From the NCBI GenBank assembly GCA_017558555.1, contig JAFYUJ010000018.1, positions 1 through 36,461 on the forward strand: 36,461 bases of DNA. The letters run 5' to 3'. How positions within the stretch are numbered: position 1 is the first letter of the stretch; every line of letters starts with the position of its first letter. The stretch is from Akkermansia sp. Lineage in GTDB: Bacteria; Verrucomicrobiota; Verrucomicrobiia; Verrucomicrobiales; Akkermansiaceae. The position numbers and the translations under genes are program-made. The notes under the pieces are model-generated. The model worked only from the letters and a program-made list of their open reading frames with translations. It had not been told where the DNA came from and ran no database searches. Shown one piece after another: positions 17,910-25,534 of the stretch.

Positions 17910-17938
17910 TTGCGTTTTTGTGAAGATGGTGTTACAAT
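17910..17938 (+). promoter_or_regulatory. sigma70-type promoter of tig
   Basis: TTGCGT (17910-17915), 17-bp spacer, TACAAT (17933-17938). Predicted start about 17945, giving a leader of about 33 bases with no Shine-Dalgarno sequence before ATG 17978. Confidence 0.65.
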
Positions 17939-17977
17939 CTGCGCGCGAATTGACACATTTCCCCAACCCAGAACATT

Positions 17978-19285
17978 ATGGATATTACCATCAACAAGAC
18001 AAGTGATTGCCAGGCAACGCTCAACGTCGTAGTGCCCGCTGCCGAGGTCGCTTCCACCAAGGACGGCATCATCTCCTCCTACGTCAAGAATGCTCGCATT
18101 GCCGGTTTCCGCCCGGGCAAGGCCCCCAAGAGCGTGGTTGCCAAGCGCTATGCCGATGCCATCAAGGATGAGTTTGAATACAGCATCAAGGCCGAGGCTC
18201 AGGAAAAGGCTCTCGAGGAGAACCCCGAGCTTAAGGTGCTGGACTTCGGTACCCCCGAGCTCGCCGAGCAGGAAGATGGCTCCCTTGTCCTGACTGCTAC
18301 CCTTACCATCGTCCCCAACTTCGAACTCCCCGAATACAAGGGTATCGAAGTGACCGTTCCCTCCACAGAGGTGTCCGACGATGAAGTGATGGAAACACTC
18401 CAGAAGTATGCTGAATCCTCTGCTTCTCACGAAGTGGTGGAGCGCGCCTCTGCCGAGGGCGACATCGTGGTGATTGACTTCAAGACCACGGTCGAAGGCA
18501 AGCCCACGGCTGAATACTGCGGCAAGCCCGTTGGTTTCATGGAAGGCCGTGAAGGCCACTGGGTGTCCCTGACGGAAGAACGCTTCATCCCCGAGCTTCC
18601 CGCCGGCCTCATCGGTGTGTCTGCCGGTGATACCAAGGACATCGTTGCTACCATGAAGGAAGACTTCCCCATCTCCGACCTCTGCGGCAAGGAAGTGACC
18701 TTCTCCTGCGTGGTGAAGGAAGTGCGCGAGAAGCGCGTGCCCGAGATTTCTCCCGAGCTGTTTGCCGGTGCTCTGCCCGGCAAGAGCATGGACGAAATCA
18801 AGGAACTCGTTCGCGAGAACATGAAGGCCTCCAAGGAGCGCAGCAACGATGAAGCCAAGGCTGACCAGATTTCTGAAAAGCTGGCCGATCAGCTCACCTT
18901 CGCTCTTCCTGCCGACCTTATCGAACGCGAGAACGATAACACCGTTCAGCGCAAGGTTTACGCCGCTATCCAGGCCGGCAACTACGAAATCACCAAGGAC
19001 ATGGATGCCCTGCGCGAGGAAGCCAAGGCCGAAACTGAGCGCAACCTGCGCGTCTACTTCGCCCTTCAGGAAATCGCTCGCCTCGAAGCCATCGATGCTA
19101 CCAACGCTGAAATGCTCGACGCCATCAACAACATGGCTCAGCAGGCCCGCGAGAAGAATATCAAGTCCTTCATCCGCAAGCTGCAGCGCGAAAACCGCAT
19201 GACCGGTATCCGCCTGTCCATCATCACCTCCAAGGTGCTCGACCTCCTGGCCCGCAACGCCAAGGTCACCATCGAAGAGAAGTAA
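17978..19285 (+). CDS. tig: Trigger factor, ribosome-associated chaperone
   Basis: Chaperone and peptidyl-prolyl isomerase that meets nascent chains at the ribosome exit tunnel; 435 residues, the normal length. The ribosome-docking signature GFRPGKAP starts at residue 43. The FKBP-type isomerase domain spans roughly residues 155-245 (EGDIVVIDFKTTVEGKP and the later ELPAGLIGVSAGD segment), and the C-terminal third is the helical arm domain. It has its own promoter and a strong terminator, so it is a single-gene unit; the common clpP-clpX neighbours are absent here. Confidence 0.96.
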   Translation: MDITINKTSDCQATLNVVVPAAEVASTKDGIISSYVKNARIAGFRPGKAPKSVVAKRYADAIKDEFEYSIKAEAQEKALEENPELKVLDFGTPELAEQEDGSLVLTATLTIVPNFELPEYKGIEVTVPSTEVSDDEVMETLQKYAESSASHEVVERASAEGDIVVIDFKTTVEGKPTAEYCGKPVGFMEGREGHWVSLTEERFIPELPAGLIGVSAGDTKDIVATMKEDFPISDLCGKEVTFSCVVKEVREKRVPEISPELFAGALPGKSMDEIKELVRENMKASKERSNDEAKADQISEKLADQLTFALPADLIERENDNTVQRKVYAAIQAGNYEITKDMDALREEAKAETERNLRVYFALQEIARLEAIDATNAEMLDAINNMAQQAREKNIKSFIRKLQRENRMTGIRLSIITSKVLDLLARNAKVTIEEK

Positions 19286-19310
19286 TAGCCTTTTCTTCCT
19301 GAAAAATTTC

Positions 19311-19350
19311 GGGGCTTTCTCGCTGTGCGCGGGAAAGCCCCATTTTTCTT
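19311..19350 (+). terminator. intrinsic terminator of tig
   Basis: GGGGCTTTC (19311-19319) pairs perfectly with GAAAGCCCC (19333-19341), followed by ATTTTTCTT. Confidence 0.9.
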
Positions 19351-19377
19351 TACTTAGGTGCAGGTGTTTGTTATCAT
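19350..19377 (+). promoter_or_regulatory. promoter candidate for the acyltransferase gene
   Basis: TTACTT (19350-19355), 16-bp spacer, TATCAT (19372-19377). The ATG at 19388 is ten bases after the -10, so the leader would be only about four bases. Confidence 0.45.
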
Positions 19378-19387
19378 TAGTCCTGCA

Positions 19388-21412
19388 ATGGCTGAAAAAA
19401 TCTTTTACAATCACATAGCAGGCTTGCGAGGTATTGCAATCTTGCTGGTCATATTGTTTCACTTACATCCGCAGACATTTCCCTATGGCTATTATGGAGT
19501 GGATGTCTTTTTGGTCATATCCGGCTTTTTGCTTTTTGTTGGGGCTTCCCGCAACGACGGAGGATTGAAAGCAACCGGAGTGTTTGCGCTCAAGAAGCTC
19601 GAGCGTATTATGCCTCCGGTCAGCATGATGGTTTTACTTACGATGCTGGTAAGTATATTCACGATAGACCCTGAGACTATAGCCATTTCCTCTCGAACCG
19701 GACGTGAGACCATGCTGGGAATGGCAAACGTGCAACTGGATAAAGTTTTGGGGGATTATTTTGCACAGGAGGCAACCCTTAACCCATTGTTGCATATGTG
19801 GTACATTGGGGTAACCTTGCAGGTTTATCTCATGTTCGCACTTGGTAATATGGCAGCTCGCTATATTGACCGCCGCATCTTTATGGCTTTTTTATGGATA
19901 GCAGGTGTTGCCTCTTTGTTATGGTGTTACAGCTTGCCTCTTCATGATTTAATGCAGAAGCTGGGATTGCCTGTTTGGAAACAGGTGCAAGGCGTATCTC
20001 ATTATCAAACCCTTCCTCGTATTTGGGAGGTGTTGGCTGGTGGCGTGATTTTTTTGCTTCCGCAAACAACATCACGAATGAAGGCTACAGTGCTGTCTTT
20101 GATGGGGCTACTCGCCATACTGGTTCCGGCATGTATGTGGAGCCAGGCAACATCCTATTGCACCGTGTGCGTGGTTTTTGGAACGATGTTGGTCATTCGA
20201 TATATGCCGCAGGGGGTGTTGATGCCTTTCTTGTGTAATCGCTTCATGTTGTGGTTGGGTACGATATCGTTTTCTTTGTACCTTGTGCACATGCCTTTGT
20301 TCGTATGTTATAAAGGTTGGGTATTTGTGGAACCCCGAATGTGGGAATACTGCATGTTGTTTGTGCTTGCCATTCTGATGGGGTGGGGCTTTTGGTGGGC
20401 TGTGGAAAAACGCCGATTTTCCATAAAATTGTGGATTCCTTTGTGGATTGCGGCCTTGGTGTTTTCCGTGATATGTAAAAATACACGAGGTTTTTACAAA
20501 TATGTGTATGAGGATTCGGATTCGGCTTTGTTACCATCGTATAATCAATGGAAGTTGTGTGATAGAGGGAAGTTTGAAAAAGGGTTTGAGCGCGATGTTT
20601 TGCTTCCCCATGATGGGGTGTTTCGGATGATGGGTTGTCCTTCAAATCATTTTCAATCGAACTTGCCGCTTCTTAGCATTGGTGATTCTTCCAAAACTCC
20701 TGCATTTGTGCTCATGGGGGATAGCCATGCGGAAAGTCTTTATGCCGGCTTTGATGCGGTTTGTAAGCAACAGGGTGCCTCTGGCGTGTTACTGAGTTCT
20801 ATCATTACGCCGTTTTGGAATATAGAACAGCCGCAGCATGGTAGTGATACTGCATATGTTTGTAACAGAACAAAAATGTTGGCGTTAGAGAAATGGTTGG
20901 ATTCGCATCCGGAACTGAGGTATGTGGTAATTGCTCAGAAATGGTCGTGGCGTATTCATGAAGACGTGTTAGATTGGGATTTGCAACCGCGAGATGGTTC
21001 TCTGGAAGCTCATGAAGCAGCTTTGCGGGAATTGTTGTTGCGAATGAAGGAAAAAGGCAGGCATGTGATTCTTATCGCTCAACTGCCGGAATTTGATTCC
21101 ACACCTCGTATGTACATACGTTGGTGCGCACGCCGTGGCAAATCATATGATGCAAATCTGTCCCTTATATCGTGTGAGAAAGAAAAGTATCAAAAGAAAT
21201 ATGGGCATTTTGTCAGCATGTTTGCCAAGCTGGAAGAAGAGGGGATATGCAGTGTGTTATATCCTGGTGAGGTTATTCCTTCTCACCGCCCATTCTACGC
21301 GTATGAGGCCGGGCAGCTGTTATACCAGGATGATAATCATGTGTCCGTTCCCGGGGCAATATGGTTTATGGAGCGTTTGGGCCCGAAATTGATCAAAATC
21401 ATAGGACAATGA
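19388..21412 (+). CDS. OafA/YrhL-type membrane acyltransferase with C-terminal SGNH domain
   Basis: Predicted O-acetyltransferase that modifies an envelope polysaccharide, lipopolysaccharide or peptidoglycan; 674 residues. The N-terminal half is an Acyl_transf_3 domain: YNHIAGLRGIAILLVILFHL at the start, then GYYGVDVFLVISGFLL, and ten or so membrane helices. The C-terminal half is an SGNH hydrolase-like domain facing the periplasm, with GDSHA (residues 444-448) and the catalytic D-x-x-H as DDNH (648-651). This is the OafA/PatB layout. ATG 19388 is chosen over GTG 19358 because the latter precedes the promoter -10. Its base composition is visibly more AT-rich and its codon choice less GC-biased than both neighbours, suggesting acquisition by transfer, which is common for surface-modification genes. 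Confidence 0.88.
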   Translation: MAEKIFYNHIAGLRGIAILLVILFHLHPQTFPYGYYGVDVFLVISGFLLFVGASRNDGGLKATGVFALKKLERIMPPVSMMVLLTMLVSIFTIDPETIAISSRTGRETMLGMANVQLDKVLGDYFAQEATLNPLLHMWYIGVTLQVYLMFALGNMAARYIDRRIFMAFLWIAGVASLLWCYSLPLHDLMQKLGLPVWKQVQGVSHYQTLPRIWEVLAGGVIFLLPQTTSRMKATVLSLMGLLAILVPACMWSQATSYCTVCVVFGTMLVIRYMPQGVLMPFLCNRFMLWLGTISFSLYLVHMPLFVCYKGWVFVEPRMWEYCMLFVLAILMGWGFWWAVEKRRFSIKLWIPLWIAALVFSVICKNTRGFYKYVYEDSDSALLPSYNQWKLCDRGKFEKGFERDVLLPHDGVFRMMGCPSNHFQSNLPLLSIGDSSKTPAFVLMGDSHAESLYAGFDAVCKQQGASGVLLSSIITPFWNIEQPQHGSDTAYVCNRTKMLALEKWLDSHPELRYVVIAQKWSWRIHEDVLDWDLQPRDGSLEAHEAALRELLLRMKEKGRHVILIAQLPEFDSTPRMYIRWCARRGKSYDANLSLISCEKEKYQKKYGHFVSMFAKLEEEGICSVLYPGEVIPSHRPFYAYEAGQLLYQDDNHVSVPGAIWFMERLGPKLIKIIGQ

Positions 21413-21465
21413 ATGTTGAGTTTCGAGCATGGCCGATTCTCAGCCTCTGCTGGCATTGATTCTGC

Positions 21466-21494
21466 TTGCGTGGGCATGGGGGGTGGGGTAGAAT
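21466..21494 (+). promoter_or_regulatory. sigma70-type promoter, predicted leaderless
   Basis: TTGCGT (21466-21471), 17-bp G-rich spacer, TAGAAT (21489-21494), then six bases and ATG 21501. The predicted +1 is the start codon itself. Confidence 0.6.
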
Positions 21495-21500
21495 GGCTTC

Positions 21501-22838
21501 ATGAGCAAGCTCGATGATTTATTTGCCTTTTTGAGTATCCCCAGTGTGTCTGCCGTGGAGGCCCACGCTGCAGATGTGGATAAGTGCGCGGATTTTTTGG
21601 TGAACAAGCTGGCTTCCATCGGTTTTGATGCCGTGAAGCACAAGACGGATATTCACCCGATAGTGGTGGCCCACAGTCCCCGTGTGGAGGGCAAGCCCAC
21701 GGTGTTGATTTATGGCCACTACGATGTGATGCCTGTGGACCCGCTGCACGAATGGGAGAGCGCCCCCTTCACCCCCACCGTGCGCGATGGCCGCATCTAT
21801 GCGCGCGGTGCGTCGGATGACAAGGGCGAAATCATGGCCCACATCCTGGGTGTGGAAGAAATCATCCGCGAGCAGGGCAGTTTGCCCCTGAATGTGATTT
21901 TCCTGCTGGAGGGTGAGGAAGAGCGCGGCAGTACGAGCTTGTACGAGTTCATGCGTAAACCCGAGGCGAAGAAGGACTTGGCTTGCGATGTCATCGTGGT
22001 GAGCGATACGGGCATGGCTGCGCCGGATATCCCCTCGTTCTCCTATGGCCTGAAGGGCCTGTGTTGCTTTGAGCTGGAGGTCTCCGGCCCCTGCATGGAT
22101 TTGCACTCCGGCGTGTTCGGTGGCTCGGTGGCCAACCCTATCACGACTCTGTGCGAGATGATTGCCACCACGCACGATGCCAACAACCACATCACCGTGG
22201 AGGGGTTCTATGATGGCGTGAGCGAAATCGCCGAGTGGGAGCGCGAAAGCTGGCGCCGAGTGCCCGGTATGAGCGATGCCGAGCTGGCTGAGCTGACCGG
22301 CGTGCCCGAGCTGCGCACCGAGCGCGGCTACACCGGCGCTGAGTGTGTGTATGCACGCCCTACGCTGGAGCTCAACGGCATCTCCGGTGGCTACGAGGGC
22401 GAGGGCTCCAAGACTGTCATCCCCACGCACGCGCTGGCCAAGATGAGCTGCCGCTTGGTGCCCGGGCAGGATCCCGTCGCAGTTATGCACAAGGTGAAAG
22501 CCCATTTCGAGAAGGTGTGCCCGCCCTCCGTGCGCATGAAGTTCACCATGCAACACTCCGGCGAGGCATATCTCTGCGACCCGCACTCCGCCTACGGCAA
22601 GGCTGCCCAGGCCGCGTTGGAAGAGACCTTCGGCAACCCGCCCGTCCTCGTGCGCGAGGGTGGTTCCATCCCCATCATCGCCGAGATTTCCAAGGTGCTG
22701 GGCAAGGATGCGCTCTTCCTTGGTATGGATCTGCCGGATGCCCGCATCCACTCTCCCAATGAAAATATGCGTGTGGAGATTTTTGAGAAGGGTATCACCA
22801 TGGCCAAGAATCTTCTGCTGCGCATGAGCAGCATCTGA
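21501..22838 (+). CDS. M20-family metallodipeptidase
   Basis: Zinc peptidase of the M20 ArgE/DapE/CNDP group, 445 residues, probably cytosolic and acting on dipeptides. Motifs in order: the first metal-binding segment YGHYDVMPVDP (His and Asp), RGASDDKGE with the bridging Asp, the catalytic Glu pair in EGEEERGS, VSDTGM as the next metal ligand segment, and HSPNE near the C-terminus as the last metal ligand. The dimerisation lid domain lies between. The CNDP-like features (HEWESAPFTP) favour a dipeptidase over succinyl-diaminopimelate desuccinylase. Together with the Opp importer it could serve peptide use. An ABC ATPase gene follows after 28 bases. Confidence 0.9.
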   Translation: MSKLDDLFAFLSIPSVSAVEAHAADVDKCADFLVNKLASIGFDAVKHKTDIHPIVVAHSPRVEGKPTVLIYGHYDVMPVDPLHEWESAPFTPTVRDGRIYARGASDDKGEIMAHILGVEEIIREQGSLPLNVIFLLEGEEERGSTSLYEFMRKPEAKKDLACDVIVVSDTGMAAPDIPSFSYGLKGLCCFELEVSGPCMDLHSGVFGGSVANPITTLCEMIATTHDANNHITVEGFYDGVSEIAEWERESWRRVPGMSDAELAELTGVPELRTERGYTGAECVYARPTLELNGISGGYEGEGSKTVIPTHALAKMSCRLVPGQDPVAVMHKVKAHFEKVCPPSVRMKFTMQHSGEAYLCDPHSAYGKAAQAALEETFGNPPVLVREGGSIPIIAEISKVLGKDALFLGMDLPDARIHSPNENMRVEIFEKGITMAKNLLLRMSSI

Positions 22839-22866
22839 GCCGCACGCACAAGCTCCTCCTGCACCG

Positions 22867-23706
22867 ATGAATGCTGTTGAAATCCGCGATATTCACAAAT
22901 CCTTCCCCGGGCATTGGGGCAGGGGGGGCGTGTACGCTGTCAAGGGGGTGAGTCTGTCCATCCCCGAGGGGTCAGTCTATGGCCTGATTGGCCCCAATGG
23001 CTCCGGCAAAAGCACCATCATGAAGGCTCTGGTGGGCCTTCTCGCGCCCGATGAGGGCTCTTGCAGCGTGTTTGGTCAGCCCGCTACCGCGGCGGCCAAT
23101 CGCAAGGAAATCGGCTTCCTGCCGGAGAATCCATACTTTTACAAGTTCCTCACCGGGGAGGAAACGGTGCGCTTCTATGGCAAGCTGTGCGGCCTGAGTG
23201 GCAAGGCGCTCAAGGAACGCACGGCCGAGATGCTGGAGCTGGCCGGGCTGCAGGATGCTGCCCACCGCCGCCTGGGGGGCTACTCCAAAGGCATGTTGCA
23301 GCGTGTGGGCCTGGCGCAGGCGCTTGTGCAAAAGCCCCGCTTGCTGGTGCTGGATGAGCCCACCGCGGGTGTAGACCCCATCGGCTCCCGAGCTATCCGC
23401 GATATTATTCTTGATTTGAAGCAGCAGGGCATTACCGTCTTCCTTTGCTCGCACCTACTGGAGCAGGTGCAGGAGATTTGCGACCGCGTGGGCATCCTTT
23501 ACCAAGGCTGCCTCATCGCCGAAGGCTCGGTGGATGAGCTCACCCGCGACCGCCGCCGCACCGAAATCACGCTGCAAAATCCCACCCCCGAGCTGTTGGA
23601 GCAAATCCGCACCCTTGCCGGGGATTCCTGGCTCTCCGCCACCCCCGCCCGCAATTCCCTCGAATCGGTCTTCTTGCAGGGTATCCGCGCCCGCATCGGC
23701 AAGTAA
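22867..23706 (+). CDS. ABC transporter ATP-binding protein
   Basis: A 279-residue nucleotide-binding subunit. Walker A GPNGSGKST at residues 42-50, a Q-loop region near FLPENPYFYKFLTGEE, the signature as YSKGMLQRVGLA, Walker B LLVLDEPTAGVDP and the switch His in CSHLLEQ are all present. The short C-terminal extension and the FLPENPYFY Q-loop are typical of ABC-2 type exporters (NatA-like, drug or polymer export). No ABC-2 permease gene is present downstream, where hairpins and a tRNA gene follow, so the partner must be encoded elsewhere. It is probably co-transcribed with the dipeptidase gene. Confidence 0.9.
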   Translation: MNAVEIRDIHKSFPGHWGRGGVYAVKGVSLSIPEGSVYGLIGPNGSGKSTIMKALVGLLAPDEGSCSVFGQPATAAANRKEIGFLPENPYFYKFLTGEETVRFYGKLCGLSGKALKERTAEMLELAGLQDAAHRRLGGYSKGMLQRVGLAQALVQKPRLLVLDEPTAGVDPIGSRAIRDIILDLKQQGITVFLCSHLLEQVQEICDRVGILYQGCLIAEGSVDELTRDRRRTEITLQNPTPELLEQIRTLAGDSWLSATPARNSLESVFLQGIRARIGK

Positions 23707-23709
23707 AGT

Positions 23710-23798
23710 GCGAAGCTCTGTCTTCGCTCGCCCGCAGGGCGTTCTTCACCATCGGCGGTAGCCGATTCTTCATCACAGACCGTCCTGTCTGTTCTTCA
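23710..23798. repeat. tandem array of four perfect hairpins with a conserved TTCTTCA linker
   Basis: Hairpin 1: GCGAAG (23710-23715)/CTTCGC (23722-23727). Hairpin 2: CGCCC (23729-23733)/GGGCG (23737-23741). Hairpin 3: ATCGGC (23751-23756)/GCCGAT (23761-23766). Hairpin 4: ACAGAC (23775-23780)/GTCTGT (23787-23792). Stems differ in sequence, but TTCTTCA follows hairpins 2, 3 and 4 (23742-23748, 23766-23772, 23792-23798), 24 and 26 bases apart. On the other strand the linker reads TGRTGAAGAA. The function is unknown; it lies between the ABC ATPase stop codon and the tRNA-Glu terminator. Confidence 0.75.
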
Positions 23799-23829
23799 TG
23801 GGTCGCATAGGCGTGCATCGGTACAAGAA

Positions 23830-23856
23830 AAAGCCCGGTCTTGTGACCGGGCTTTT
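23830..23856 (-). terminator. bidirectional intrinsic terminator after tRNA-Glu
   Basis: AAAGCCCGGTC (23830-23840) pairs perfectly with GACCGGGCTTT (23845-23855) across a 4-base loop. T-runs follow on both strands, so it can end the minus-strand tRNA transcript and any plus-strand read-through from the ABC ATPase gene. Confidence 0.9.
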
Positions 23857-23858
23857 AG

Positions 23859-23930
23859 CATCCCCACGCGGATTCGAACCGCGGTTCTATGACTGAGAAT
23901 CATATGTCCTAACCCCTAGACGATGGGGAC
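23859..23930 (-). tRNA. tRNA-Glu (anticodon CTC)
   Basis: Read on the minus strand it folds as a complete cloverleaf of 72 bases. The acceptor stem GTCCCCA pairs with TGGGGAT (first pair G-U). The D arm is around TCGTCTAGGGGTTAGGA. The anticodon stem TATGA/TCATA carries loop TTCTCAG with anticodon CTC. The T arm is CGCGG TTCGAAT CCGCG. CCA is not encoded. It originally lay directly downstream of tRNA-Lys; the mobile element now separates the two. Confidence 0.93.
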
Positions 23931-23978
23931 ATGTAGTACGCGAATCGGGACTCGAACCCGAGACCAATAGATTAAAAG
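23910..23978. repeat. left copy of the 69-bp attachment repeat, with tRNA-Lys 3' remnant
   Basis: Identical base for base to 32113-32181. It contains the first 21 bases of tRNA-Glu (23910-23930), the 6-base intergenic spacer, and a 42-base remnant of tRNA-Lys (23937-23978, tRNA positions about 32-73, minus strand). Identity stops exactly at the 5' edge of the tRNA-Lys anticodon loop, where tyrosine recombinases commonly cross over. Confidence 0.92.
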
Positions 23979-24029
23979 GTCACGCATAATCTCGATTTAT
24001 CAAGGTGTTATGCAGTCCGTTGAACAGGA

Positions 24030-24069
24030 TTGACAACCCACTTGACGGTCCTTTTTAATCTGTTAAACT
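24030..24069 (+). promoter_or_regulatory. recombinase 1 promoter with possible arm-type sites
   Basis: TTGACG (24042-24047), 16-bp spacer, TAAACT (24064-24069). TTGACAA at 24030-24036 lies just upstream and matches repeats at the element's right end (31985-32063), so the same stretch may be an integrase arm-binding region. The leader to ATG 24117 is about 40 bases. Confidence 0.45.
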
Positions 24070-24116
24070 CGACTTCGTGTGCCAGCGCACGTGCAGAGAT
24101 TACTACAAAACACCCC

Positions 24117-25364
24117 ATGAGTAAAGAAAAAAAAGTCATCGAAGGGAAAAGATTGACCTTTTTAAGAGGTATGTCTCTTGAAAAGTATTCTGACAGTTAC
24201 CGTATAAGCGTTTCTCGTCACGAAAATGGGAAGCGAGTCAGGACATACTACCCCGCCACTCTTGAAGGCTACAAGAAAGCATACGAGGATTGCCAGATGA
24301 GCATTCATGAGCGCACAAGGTTGGGAGCATCATTCGGAAACATCTCCGAGGATGAGAAACGAACAATCAGTCTGTGGAGACAATACAGGGATAACTGTCA
24401 AGCGTCAGGCTTCTCACACTTTACTGCATTTGAGGTGATGCAGCGAGGACTGGAAACTTGTAACACAACCTCTCCAACCTTCCAGCAGGAGGGGAAACTG
24501 TATCTTGACAATCTGCTCTACCAAGAAAACGGAGTTGAAACCTCTCACATCGTTAAGGTCAAGAGCAGGATTGCTAGGATTTCTGCACACTTTGACAAGA
24601 TGCCCATGCACAAGATGTCGGAGGATTTGATAAGGACATTCGTTTGCAATCTGACAGTGCCTCGGTCAGGAGCACCCGCTCAACCTGCTACGAAAAGACA
24701 ATACATACAACTCATCAAGTCAGTGTTCTCCTTTGCGGTGAAGAAGAAACATCTTGACGAAAAGGATAATCCCACCTTGGCTATTGATACCCCTACTATT
24801 GAAAAGAAGGAGGTTGAAATCATACCGCTGAAAGAGATTGAAAAACTGTGGAAACATGTTAAGAACACCCCCGCTCTGCACCACTTCATCCCAGCCCTTG
24901 CTGTAGGACTGTTCTGTGGTGTGCGAGTAGCTGAAAGAACACGCATGCAATACAAAGACATCTTTGTTGGAGGTCGCAATGAGATTTACCTCTCCGCAGC
25001 CATCACAAAGAACGATTTTGCACGATACATCTACCCACCAGCATGCTTCAAGCAATGGCTCATCTTCGCCGAGAGTAAGGGAGTTGAAATGACTCCTGAT
25101 AACTACATAATCCCAGGAGCAACTGAAATCCACAGAGTGGATGCTCATTCCAGAATGATTAAGTCACTTCAAAAGGCTGGCTTTTCCATACCTAAAAATG
25201 CCATTCGACACACAGCAGCATCAAACATGTGTGTGATACATGGTTTTACCGAAGCAGCATCTCAACTTGGTCACGAGGAACGGATTTTACGCAGACACTA
25301 CCGCCTTCCTCTGACGAGAACCGAAGCGGAAGCCTACTTTGCGATTTCTCCAGAGACTGTATAA
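24117..25364 (+). CDS. Tyrosine recombinase/integrase 1
   Basis: Site-specific recombinase likely to integrate or excise the element; 415 residues. The N-terminal about 60 residues form an arm-binding-like domain (SDSYRISVSRHENGKRVRTYYPATLEGYKKAYED), a core-binding domain follows to about 210, and the catalytic domain completes the chain. Visible active-site residues: Arg270 (CGVRVAER), Arg364 in NAIRHTAAS, His386 (LGH) and Tyr395 (RRHYRLP). The position that is His in the usual HxxR box is Asn361. ATG 24117 is used because the in-frame TTG 24030 lies upstream of the promoter. It sits directly beside the left att repeat, the usual place for an integrase gene. Confidence 0.92.
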   Translation: MSKEKKVIEGKRLTFLRGMSLEKYSDSYRISVSRHENGKRVRTYYPATLEGYKKAYEDCQMSIHERTRLGASFGNISEDEKRTISLWRQYRDNCQASGFSHFTAFEVMQRGLETCNTTSPTFQQEGKLYLDNLLYQENGVETSHIVKVKSRIARISAHFDKMPMHKMSEDLIRTFVCNLTVPRSGAPAQPATKRQYIQLIKSVFSFAVKKKHLDEKDNPTLAIDTPTIEKKEVEIIPLKEIEKLWKHVKNTPALHHFIPALAVGLFCGVRVAERTRMQYKDIFVGGRNEIYLSAAITKNDFARYIYPPACFKQWLIFAESKGVEMTPDNYIIPGATEIHRVDAHSRMIKSLQKAGFSIPKNAIRHTAASNMCVIHGFTEAASQLGHEERILRRHYRLPLTRTEAEAYFAISPETV

Positions 25365-25388
25365 AATTTACACAATCAGGACAACTCT

Positions 25389-25416
25389 ATGGGAGGGGCA
25401 GTCCCTCCCATTTTTC
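25389..25416 (+). terminator. intrinsic terminator of recombinase 1
   Basis: ATGGGAGGG (25389-25397) pairs with CCCTCCCAT (25403-25411) across a 5-base loop, followed by TTTTT. Confidence 0.9.
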
Positions 25417-25498
25417 ACCTTACTAGATAACGAAACTAGTAAAAACAACAAAATTCATAAGGAATTTAGAATAAGTGAGTAAAAAGTGAGAAAAAGTC

Positions 25499-25526
25499 TT
25501 TACAAACCAGGGTCCTTTGGTAAGAT
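25499..25526 (+). promoter_or_regulatory. promoter of recombinase 2
   Basis: TTTACA (25499-25504), 16-bp spacer, TAAGAT (25521-25526) preceded by TGG. ATG 25535 is eight bases after the -10, so the transcript would be essentially leaderless. Confidence 0.5.
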
Positions 25527-25534
25527 TTTCGCAG

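Noticed and set aside
23710..23798. CRISPR array
   Set aside because: The constant part is only seven to ten bases, the variable parts are themselves palindromic, and no cas gene is present.
23937..23978. Second functional tRNA-Lys gene
   Set aside because: Only the 3' part from the anticodon loop onward is present; the 5' half is absent, so it is an integration remnant.
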